A DNA stretch of 64,000 bases. Origin: Phyto melanocephala (taxonomy: Eukaryota; Arthropoda; Insecta; Diptera; Rhinophoridae). Every line of letters starts with the position of its first letter. Within the stretch, counting starts at the first letter, position 1. Made by a program: the position numbers and the translations under genes. The notes beneath the pieces were generated by a model. That model was not told the origin of the DNA, searched no databases, and was given only the letters and a program-made list of their open reading frames with translations. Location of the stretch: assembly GCA_941918925.1 (NCBI GenBank), contig OW799237.1, forward strand, positions 13,683,201 through 13,747,200, in the 5' to 3' direction. Shown here piece after piece: positions 55,874-64,000 of this stretch.

Positions 55874-56073
55874 AGGTGATAGAACAGGCAGCTATTGTGC
55901 AGCTCACTGGGGTCCATTATATGGATCCCTTTGTGATACCTGAATAGAAAAGTAAGAATATAATAAAAAAGAGAAAGTGAAGCAGACAAGTTCAGAGTCT
56001 CTGGCGGTAATCGAATCCGCTACCTCCAAACTAGCAGACCAGCACATTACTGACTAGTCCACCGGGGCACCCT
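55874..56073 (-). mobile_element. tRNA-derived SINE, copy 2
   Basis: It is homologous to the SINE at 33114-33320, sharing AGAGAAAGxGAAGCAGACAA, CCAAACTAGCAGACCAGCAC and CCACCGGGGCACC. On the minus strand the head GGTGCCCCGGTGGACTAGTC carries a degraded A-box and the B-box-like GGATTCGATTACC. The (ACCT)n tail is missing. Flanks CTAGTTGTTAGG and CTAGTCGTTGCTA may be a decayed target duplication. It is older than copy 1. Confidence 0.75.
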
Positions 56074-56814
56074 AGTCCTAGTCGTTGCTAAGTATACAAA
56101 AATTTCAAAAGATAAATTACATCTTTTTTCCTTCCTTAAAGAAGGGGATTAGGAATGACTATCAGTTCTTTAGAAGGGAGTTTTAAGGCCATCTAGAATT
56201 CTTTTAAAAAAATTCGCTTTTCGAATGCCTCATATATAAAGTCCTGTAGTAATTTACCTTTGGACAGTTATGCAAGCACACATACACACAGGTCTGGTAT
56301 GTTTATTACACAAGTAAAAAAGAAATAAAATATTTTGAAAATGACAGCCATGTACAGGCAAACATTTTTTTATTAAAAAAATAAATGTAAGAAAAACTCG
56401 ACATAAATTCACGCAAAGAGAAACACATGAGTACATGGAAGTATACTTGAGTTTTGCATTTTTCTTATTTCAAATTCTTTTAATGTTTATTTTTGGGAAG
56501 AAATACCTTCATGCTTCTGTTTTCTAAACACACATTCATTTATAACGTGTTACAAGTGGCATTAAACACGTCAAATATTTGTGAAAGCCAAAATAAATAA
56601 AAAATTCGTTGGCTGCGCTAGAAATGCAGTAGGTGGTTTTTCTGTGATGTTCCGGACACATATCCCATATGCATAAACTCACTTAAGAGCACATGATGGA
56701 TGATTTAGATATTTCCTTAAGATTTTCATAAGCTTTACAAATGGTTGCTGCAACATTTGAAGATAAAATGTTTTAAAACTAGAAAATAAAAAAATTCATA
56801 AATCCAGCAGAGTT
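56074..56814. other. AT-rich intergenic DNA
   Basis: No gene or element is recognised. Confidence 0.5.
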
Positions 56815-57735
56815 TTGGTTTAGTTTAAATCTATTGCAGTACCAGCTCGAGTTTTGTTCTAGTTCAGTAGTGCACTTCTTGTCACGTTCTTAATAAGTTC
56901 TACTTTGGTCCTTGTTCAGTTCTGGTTTGGTTTAAGTGACATTCTCATTAAGTTTTACTTTAGCTTTAGATCTGCTCTGCTTTAGTTTTTGTTCTGTTAA
57001 ATTTTTAAATTTGTTCTGTTTGTTTTGGTTAAGGTTTAGTTCAGCTCAAATTCTACTTCAGTTTTATGTTTAGTTCAATTCTGATTTAGTTCTAGTTCGA
57101 ATTTAGTTCAGTTTTAGTTCTGCTTAAGTAATCGTTTTAATTTATTTCTTATTCAGTTCTTGTTTAGTTCAGTTTTAGTTCTGCTACAGTTAACGTTTTA
57201 CTTCATTTCTTGTTTAGTTATAATTCAGTTCTAGTTCAGTTCTAGTTCGGTTCTAGTTCAGTTCTAATTCAATTCTAGTTCTACTTTGAATCTGGTTTAC
57301 TTAGGGATTGATTCTATTTATTTAGTTCTACTTCTGTTCTAATCAGTTTTAGTTCTATTTCAATTCCCGCTCAGTTCAAGTTTAGTTCTACTTCAGTTTT
57401 AGTTCTAGTTCAGTTCTATTTTAGTTACATTTTATTACTAGTTTTGTTTAAATTAAATTCTAAGTCAGTTTTAGTTCAGTTCCTGTTCAAATTTAGGTCC
57501 GTTCCGGTTTAATTCTGGTTGAATTTAGTTTTGTTTTAAATAGTTTCTGATCATTTCTAATTTAGTTCTAGTTTACCTACACTTTATTTTTAGTTAAACG
57601 TTGGTTCAGTTCTAAGTTAGTTAAGTTCAGTTCTGGTTTAATTCCATTTCAAATCTATTTCAGATCTGGTTCAATTTAAGTTTAGTTACAATTCAATTTA
57701 AATTCAGTTGTTTTTAGGTTTAGGTTGATTTAAAA
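56815..57735. repeat. Long degenerate array based on AGTTCT/AGTTCA hexamers
   Basis: For about 900 bp the plus strand is dominated by hexamers such as AGTTCT, AGTTCA, AGTTTT and TGGTTT, often joined as AGTTCAGTTCTAGTTCAG-like 12-mers. The array is purest at about 57040-57260 and 57370-57480 and decays toward both ends. Stops occur in all frames, so it is not coding. It is a degenerate minisatellite with a strand bias (G and T with C on one strand). Confidence 0.8.
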
Positions 57736-59785
57736 TCGCAATAAATTCAGGTCGAAGTTAGCAGTCTTTGTATGGCCTTGTTATTCTGGAGGCTTCTATC
57801 AAATCTGTTCTTTATAATCCAGTCACTAATACCAAATCACTATGGCTGCCAGCACTTTGAAACTATAAAACTTAATTATCATTACGTTGGTTGAATTGAG
57901 CAGATATTGTTGTCTCTTTAAAATCTCTCCAAACGATTATTAAACAATTTCATGATGACCGGTTTTGGTAAACAACTAGCCAAGAAATGTACATTAAAAA
58001 GAACTCTTTAGCTTGAAGGATCTATTATTTTGTAGCCATTTTGTGATATGGCGTTAAGTTGTTTTGTTCTTATGTAGAAGAAGCTGCACATTCTGTGATA
58101 GGGCGTTCTTTTGTTCTTTTCTTCGGTATAAGAAACTGCCCATTCCTGGTCTATCTTGGACTTAAGCAGACTTAAACTTGCACTGGAACTTGATTGATAA
58201 TATACTGCTACAAAATCCAACTGAACCATAAGCTCAAAGTACATGCTAATATACAATGTTGTTTTCGTGAAAATTTGACTTACGAGCATTTGAAATAGAA
58301 AGCCAAGATCATAAAATTGGACCAGATATAAATAATTTCCAAAAATTCAAATATAAATCGAAAATATTTTTTAAATACTCCTGCATAGATTTTTTTCTTT
58401 CCACTCTCATCCCATTGTGCAAAACCTACTTAATAATACCATTTTGGTTTGTTAGTTTGGGTTTTTATTCTTTCACAATTTGGCTGATTGTTTGTCTGGT
58501 TTGCTGGCTGACTGGTTTTTTGGTTGGTTTCAATGTCCCAATATAAGCTAACATGTGAGTGTATTGTGTACGTATGTATGTTTGTACATAGGTATCCTTT
58601 ACGTCGCCAACAATACTACACTTGTTTGTAGTGTAGCACGAGCATGTGTGCTAGTGCCAGTAATACATTAATTTCTGCTACTATAGTAGAACATAGTGTA
58701 GGTATGAATAAATGCGATGTGTCGTATATGTTGTTGTTGGCTTTTTATTTTTTATTTTTTTTTGTTAGAAAAGCGTTAAGGAAATAAATACTTGTGTACA
58801 TTTGGCTATAGGACATCCAGCGAACAATTCGTTTATGAATTGTTTTTGTGTGCCGTTGTTCTTGCCGTTATTATTTTCCGTGTATTTCTGGTAGTTTTCA
58901 AAGAAATTTTGTGTTTCAGTATTTTATTAGCGCTCCAACGATAAACACTCATTTGATTATAATAGTCCCATTTAAATAAATGTACGATAAAAAATCATAA
59001 AATCAAATAAAAGTGTCGTCTTTGTGGTTTTTAAAATAGTCGCGCAAAAAGTCCTTAAAAAACATAAAAGGAATTAAACAAACAACAAAAGTGTGTAAAT
59101 AGAAGAAAATATATTTTTTCAACATTTTAATTAGTTTATTAAAAAAAAAATTTAATTAGCTCGTAATAAACATGCATTTATTCAAACAGTAACGTGCAAA
59201 TTAATAACAGTGCATTACCATCTTTAACAGAAAGTGTTATATTTAATTTTTTTAATGATTAAAATGGGTTTATATTTCTTAATTTTGAAACATTATCATA
59301 AACCTTTAGCCACTAACATTTTTAACTTTCTTATTAAAAATTAACTTGCAAAATATTAATGTGACGTGGACTTAAATTGTAAAAAAACAGTTTTGAATTT
59401 TAGAAAAAAAAGGAAAACATTGCGCTACCGAAAAGCTTCCCCTTTAGACAAATTTATTTCAGTTAAAAATAACTTAATAACATCATAAAAGCCGATAAAA
59501 AAGCTGAGGGTGTCTGTCTAGAATTAGTTGTAAAGCAAAAAGTGGGTTGCAATTCTAAAACCCAAAGGAAATATCAAAATTTTTCAATATTATTTATGTA
59601 AAACATATTGTCTAATTGCAAGAAATGAATCAAAATTTTTTTTATTTAGTTAAAATTCCCATATATATATCTCGATCCATGTACTGTAAGTAGAGTTTTA
59701 GTTTTTTAAAATTGCCCCTGAATAGCATAATGCAGATGAACCAAAAATAGATCACCCTATCAAAAGAGGCTATAACTTTCGCCAA
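57736..59785. other. AT-rich intergenic DNA
   Basis: No gene is supported. Near 58030-58145 an imperfect 53-bp unit (TGTGATATGGCGTT... / TGTGATAGGGCGTT...) is repeated twice; the 93-codon minus-strand frame over it has no known domain. TTGGTTTGTTAG/CTGGCTGACTGG simple runs lie near 58440-58530. Confidence 0.45.
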
Positions 59786-59789
59786 CAAT

Positions 59790-60190
59790 GGCCATTAAAT
59801 TTAGTTTTTACATTTGTAAAGAAAACAGTCAATTAATACATATCGAAAAGCCATGGAGTTCTATACTCCTCAGGAGCGTACTCGTGAATGATTTTTTGAC
59901 AATATTTATTTTGAGCGATGAGGTCCATTTTAATCATCTGAAAAGTTATGTGAATATTACCATTCTTAGGTAATTATAATCAACGTATCATTCACAAAAA
60001 TTCATTATATTTATTTACGCTTGAGGCGAAATCGAGCCTTTTTTTTAAGTACGCTGATAGTAACTGAAACTTAAATTTAAGAGCGATACGCTACTATGAA
60101 GACTGAGTTTTAAGGCCATTTTGTTTAAAACGTCGGAGAAACTATACACGTATCCCACACGACAATGGAATGCATTACCAGGTTGTCTTA
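59790..60190 (+). pseudogene. Possible Tc1/mariner transposase relic
   Basis: The plus strand reads MIF/FLTIFILSDEVHFNHL near 59890-59940, like the LSDEAHFxLNG block around the first catalytic aspartate, followed by SYVNI where relatives have GYVNKQN. Near 60150-60180 another frame gives HTTMECI-like residues where the second catalytic block (DGATxHTA) would be expected. There are many stops and shifts. The assignment rests mainly on the first block. Confidence 0.35.
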
Positions 60191-60599
60191 AGTCTATTTT
60201 TTCCATCCGAATTTTTTCTTTTGGATTCTTTTTTTCTAATTACGGATCAATAAGATAAGATTGATCAAACAGACTCTAGAAGAATATGACAAGAATACGA
60301 CAACTTATTGCCCTAAGTTTTAACCGTGACAATTTTATCCAAATGCCCATCAACTATGACGGTGCTCTCTTTATTAATGTTACATTTCAATTTGTATCTG
60401 TTGTACATGCAACTGGCAGGGTTTAAAAATATTTTTTAATGCCTTTATAGGAATCAGCAGATATATTAGAACTCCGGCTATCACATTTACGCTTTCCATA
60501 TTCCACTTTCTTCAAATAACTGAACCCATATTCTCTAAAATATCTCAGATATGAGTACGAAAAAATTCAGTTTTATTAGCCAAATAACCTTTAAAAAAA

Positions 60600-61137
60600 A
60601 AAAAATGCCGTAAAAAAAGGGTAGCTTCAGCTGTGAGGCACGTAGCGCCGTCTTGTTGAAACCAAATGTTGCCATAATCCTCCTCTTCAATTTTTGTGAA
60701 CAAAAATTCGTTCAACATGGTCCGATAACGATCGCCATTGACAGTAACGGCCACTCCTTGCTCATTTTCGAAGAAAAATGGGCCAATTATGCCTCTGGAC
60801 CAAAATCCGCACCAAACAGTGACTCGTTTTGGGTGTATCGGCTTTTCAATGTATGCGTGCGGGTTTTCTGTGCCCCAAATGCGACAATTTTACTTGTTTA
60901 CATACCCGCCAAGATCAAAAGGAGCTTCATCTGAAAAGATGATTTTTTTGGCAAAATCGGCATCTTCTGTAAGTTGATCGCAGACCCATTTTCCCAGCGT
61001 TGTTCAAGCGTATACACATTCATATTCGTTCAGCGGAAGGATAAAACTTATTATCTATCAAATCAGACATGAGCTAAGTGTTACCAATCACGAAATTAGC
61101 ACCAGTTGAAAAAAAAAACGTTTGATGGCGGACCCTT
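60600..61137 (-). pseudogene. Tc1/mariner-type transposase relic with an internal deletion
   Basis: On the minus strand the start MNVYTLEQRWE (ATG at 61021-61023) is joined almost directly to VCDQLTEDADFAKKIIFSDE, so most of the N-terminal DNA-binding region is deleted. It continues LGGYVNK, a stop in place of the family Q, NCRIWG, RVTVWCGFWSRGIIGPFFFE, VNGDRYRTMLNEFLF and IWFQQDGATCLTAEA, after which homology ends. The C-terminal third with the last catalytic aspartate is absent. CATCAAACG then GCGGACCCTTTAG near 61121-61139 is the likely 5' TIR, followed by TA. It belongs to the same broad family as the 49.8-kb element. Confidence 0.75.
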
Positions 61138-61139
61138 TA

Positions 61140-61634
61140 GAAGAGGTCCAACAACAATTTGATTATTATTGCTTTGAAGTATTTTAATTTTTTCGTGAAC
61201 TTAAAGCAATATTTTTATTACCAAGAAGATATAAGTTTAATCTTTTAATATGCATAATAACAACACCCCGACAATTACACCGCGTTACATACATTCTGTC
61301 CTATGAACCAAATATACTTTTTCGGAAAGGGGAGAAAAAATAAAAATACAGATGTATCGGCGATTTTCATGTACACGCCAGAATTTTTTATGTAGTGTCC
61401 ATCTGTCCGCCTGTGTGAAAAACTTTTATCGCTTTTTAATCCTTTTTCAGTGATCCAATCGAGCTGAATTTTTGCAGTCAGACTCGTGGAAATGTCTGTA
61501 TCACGTCAAATGTTAAAAAAAAAAATTATTATCAATTCTCAGATTTTCCAGATTTTGGCGTAGAATACGTCTTACCTTACGGTATAGGGAGTCATGTCAG
61601 ATTGTTATTGTTGTAATCTTTATTTCATTGATTA
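61140..61634. other. AT-rich intergenic DNA
   Basis: No gene is seen. TTA at 61632-61634 is the proposed left target duplication of the next element. Confidence 0.5.
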
Positions 61635-63329
61635 CACTGTGCATGAAATTGACACTTTTTTTTCGTGACAAGCTGGGCACCTAGCGTTTTAACATAATTC
61701 GGGTACGCTAAATCCAGTGGTGCCCTCGGTTTTTTAAGATTGGCTCTGGTTTTCGAGATATACCGTTATATCGAAAATGGAGGAGGTTGCACCACATATA
61801 ATCGCGTAACTCAGAAACGCTTTAGCTTATTCCAAAAACTTAAAAAACCGAAATTCCGCAATAAAATTTCCTTTAAGAAAAGTAAAACTTCTTTCTAATA
61901 TCCGTAGTTGTTTTAGAAAAATAATTTTTTTTTTGAAAAAAAAATTAATTTTTTTATCAAAATTTCGAAATTTTTGTTCTTTAAAAATTCATAAAAAATT
62001 AAAAAATGCAGCTAGGCTTCTAATTTTTTGCAAACATATAAAAAATAAAGCTGCTAACAAAACAAGCCATAAATGATTAAAATCTCTTAGCAACTTTTGA
62101 TTTTATTCACAAAAGTCGACAAATTTTAATTAATTTAAGAATTTCATAAAACGCAATATTTGTATGGGAGCCCCCCTAAGGGATGGTGATAAAGGGAAAG
62201 TATAATTTAAGAAAATGTTAAGAACAAAAAACAATGAAGGTCGGTCATACATTTTATCCCCCTAGGAGTGAATCCTAGGCCTTAGAAACAAATGTTGGGA
62301 ATGAAAAATAAAGTTGCGCTGGTCATACATTTGGCCCGTTTAGGGGTATCTCAGGCGCTGCAGGTGCAAAATTTAAGGCTAGGGTTCTACGCGTATAAAA
62401 AAATTTTAAATTAGTGACATGTAGCAAAACTGCTTTTAAGCTACTTTTGGAAGAATCAATGAATAAGCGCCAATCTCCAGGATTACATTCATTTTGCATT
62501 GTTAAAACCAATCCGCGGATGTCAGTACAATACGCAATAGAATTATTCTCAATAGATTTTAAAAAAGTCGTAAATCGTCTATGGCGATTGATAGCCCCGT
62601 ATGTTTGTACACCTGCTGCTAAAATATTAGCTCGTTTTAACTCTTTTGCCAAGAGAATGCTCTGGCTTTGAGATAATTTTAGACGCCGTACCATTATATC
62701 CAGACGATCTTGCGTGATTTCATTGTGACTGCATGGAACCGTGATGCATGACGGTTGATACATTGAAGTAGCTGGTCTATCCGCTTCAACAGAATGAATT
62801 ATTGAGGGAATATGTTCTGTTGGTATATGGCTACCCGGAACAGTAATTTCATCAGAATGTGGCAGCGGAAATCGAGCATATATTATTATATATATTATAT
62901 TATTTATGGCTTGTTTTGTTAGCAGCTTTATTTTTTATGTTTGCAAAAAATTAGAAGCCTAGATGCATTTTTTAATTTTTTATGAATTTTTAAAGAACAA
63001 AAATTTCGAAATTTTGATAAAAAAATTAATTTTTTTTTCAAAAAAAAAATTATTTTTCTAAAACGACTACGGATATTAGAAAGAAGTTTTACTTTTCTTA
63101 AAGGAAATTTTATTGCGGAATTTCGGTTTTTTAAGTTTTTGGAATAAGCTAAAGCGTTTCTGAGTTACGCGATTATATGTGGTGCAACCTCCTCCATTTT
63201 CGATATAACGGTATATCTCGAAAACCAGAGCCAATCTTAAAAAACCGAGGGCACCACTGGATTTAGCGTACCCGAATTATGTTAAAACGCTAGGTGCCCG
63301 GCTTGTCTGTTTTTTCAACTAGCACAGTG
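61635..63329. mobile_element. 1.7-kb DNA element with about 400-bp terminal inverted repeats
   Basis: Left arm 61667-62074 and right arm 62902-63307 are inverse copies over about 405 bp with few differences; shared blocks include GGGCACCTAGCGTTTTAACA, ATTCGGGTACGCTAAATCCA and CCACATATAATCGCGTAACT. Weaker outer similarity (CACTGTGC at 61635 and GCACAGTG at 63322-63329) suggests the true ends, flanked by TTA on both sides (61632-61634, 63330-63332). The 830-bp interior holds a truncated minus-strand ORF. Such long arms would fold into a large hairpin. The superfamily is unknown to me; the 3-bp TTA would fit PIF/Harbinger but is only 3 bp. Confidence 0.8.
62323..62880 (-). CDS. Truncated ORF of unknown function inside the long-TIR element
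   Basis: The frame is open from about 62880, at the edge of the right arm, to the stop at 62323; from the first ATG (62763) it is 146 codons. Visible blocks are LSQSQSILLAKELKRANILA, FTTFLKSIENNSIAYCTDIR and GDWRLFIDSSKSSLKAVLL. I recall the phrase WRLFIDSSK-SLKAVLLH from many repetitive, unnamed arthropod proteins. The D within a hydrophobic strand could be the start of an RNase H-like fold, but that is speculation. After about residue 118 the sequence becomes proline/alanine-rich and probably leaves the conserved frame. It looks like the leftover of a larger protein, possibly the element's transposase. Confidence 0.5.
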   Translation of the reverse strand, partial: YARFPLPHSDEITVPGSHIPTEHIPSIIHSVEADRPATSMYQPSCITVPCSHNEITQDRLDIMVRRLKLSQSQSILLAKELKRANILAAGVQTYGAINRHRRFTTFLKSIENNSIAYCTDIRGLVLTMQNECNPGDWRLFIDSSKSSLKAVLLHVTNLKFFYTRRTLALNFAPAAPEIPLNGPNV

Positions 63330-63332
63330 TTA

Positions 63333-63675
63333 TGAGGAAACGGCGAGATAACTTTTTTTAAAAATTTTTTTGTAGGTAAATGAAGATGTTATCTTTCGTT
63401 TGATATACATTTCATATTGGTTGACATCTTCCTAATATTTAAATTTCTCAAATGAAAATTGTTGAAACACATACACTCAAACATATGTGTGGTGTTTGGT
63501 TGAGTGTTTGAGATTGTAGCGTGAACACAAACTATACTGCTGTTTCAGTGTGGACACAAACCTTCGGCTGTTGTTTTGATTGATGAAATATTGAAATTTC
63601 GTATATTTACTTATGTATTTAAGTGAAACAAAATGTTAAATGTGAATTTGAATTTAACATGGATATATAATTATA
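63333..63675. other. AT-rich intergenic DNA
   Basis: GTGTGGTGTTTGGTTGAGTG-like simple sequence lies near 63487-63512. No gene is recognised. Confidence 0.5.
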
Positions 63676-63725
63676 AACAAGTAAGAGCACTATATTCGGC
63701 TGTGCCGAATCTTTTATACCCACCA
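63676..63725 (+). repeat. 5' end of a family A-related repeat, variant subfamily
   Basis: AACAAGTAAGAGCACTATAT followed by TTCGGCTGTGCCGAA and TTTTATACCCACCACCAATT has the same start as family A, with a changed palindrome base and CACCACCAA in place of TTCACAACG. The similarity to the other copies ends there. It may be a related family that runs to or past the window edge. Confidence 0.65.
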
Positions 63726-63849
63726 CCAATTTTGTGTACATTTAAAGCACAATATTTATTATTTTGTTAATCGCTATGGAATAATCTCTTTATAATAAAA
63801 TATGTATCACTTTCTTTGTAGAGGGTGGTTAAATTTTAAATTTAAAACA

Positions 63850-63980
63850 GAGGCCGAATTACGGCACTCGAACGTGATCGAAATTTGAAAACTCTTATTA
63901 GAATCTCTATACCTAAAGCACAGCGTAATCGATCGTTCGAGTTAAATTTCGATCGATATCTAATGCCGTAATTCGGCCCC
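63850..63980. mobile_element. Short foldback element (GGCCGAATTACGGCA ends)
   Basis: The left end AGGCCGAATTACGGCACTCG and the reverse complement of the right end GGGGCCGAATTACGGCATTA share a 15-bp inverted core. Inside, GATCGAAATTT on the left and AAATTTCGATCGATATC on the right extend the pairing. It is about 130 bp and non-coding. It may be inserted in the family A-related repeat that starts at 63676. The target duplication is not clear. Confidence 0.6.
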
Positions 63981-64000
63981 AGGTCTGTATAAAATGTTAG

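Noticed and set aside
58008..58289. 93-codon minus-strand frame
   Set aside because: It crosses an imperfect 53-bp duplication, has no domain and no supporting signals.
60653..60977. Plus-strand frames at 60653-60934 and 60738-60977
   Set aside because: They are antisense to the transposase relic, whose catalytic motifs are on the minus strand.
62414..62671. 85-codon plus-strand frame inside the long-TIR element
   Set aside because: It is antisense to the minus-strand frame that contains the recognisable FIDSSK-SLKAVLL phrase.

Overview
The window looks like gene-poor, AT-rich nuclear DNA from a higher fly (Diptera, probably a calyptrate such as a blowfly or house-fly relative). This rests on a complete Jockey-clade LINE, many MITEs, Helitron-like and mariner elements, and a dominant interspersed repeat. 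The 3' part of that repeat (GACCCCATAAAGTATATA, a GAGTCGAT box, GTCTGTCCGTCTGT runs) resembles a repeat I remember from Drosophila. The species call is inference. I found no convincing host gene, tRNA, rRNA or CRISPR array; the intact reading frames with recognisable products belong to mobile elements.

Layout. 1-10.5 kb: AT-rich DNA with three copies of a small MITE family and three copies of the dominant repeat, here called family A. 10.5-13.3 kb: a TA-flanked MITE, a 280-bp tandem duplication, and two decayed non-LTR reverse transcriptases on the minus strand, one interrupted by a palindromic MITE with a TAA target duplication. 14.9-19.4 kb: a complete Jockey-type LINE with a 13-bp target duplication, a 5' DPE-like motif, overlapping intact ORF1 (gag) and ORF2 (endonuclease-RT), a polyadenylation signal and a poly(A) tail. 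19.5-31 kb: a dispersed repeat in two inverted copies, one holding a TAA-flanked MITE absent from the other; several family A copies, some tandem; a Helitron-like fragment beside a perfect 26-bp inverted repeat.

31-40 kb: MITEs, a tRNA-derived SINE with perfect target duplications, a hAT-type MITE and a decayed Tc1/mariner transposase. 43-51 kb: a long degenerate family A relative, a non-autonomous Helitron with six approximately 122-bp internal repeats, a pogo-like remnant, a 561-bp hAT-like MITE with perfect 8-bp duplications, and a Tc1/mariner element whose two ends are inverted copies of one another. 52-57 kb: an R1-like reverse transcriptase relic with internal tandem duplications, another family A copy, a second SINE and a 900-bp array based on AGTTCT/AGTTCA hexamers. 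59-64 kb: two mariner relics and a 1.7-kb element with about 400-bp terminal inverted repeats around a truncated ORF that I could not assign to a named superfamily.

The window therefore reads as a layered record of transposition. The LINE is the only element here with all the protein functions expected for its own mobility. The mariner core, the long-TIR element and the MITEs would all need proteins from elsewhere.
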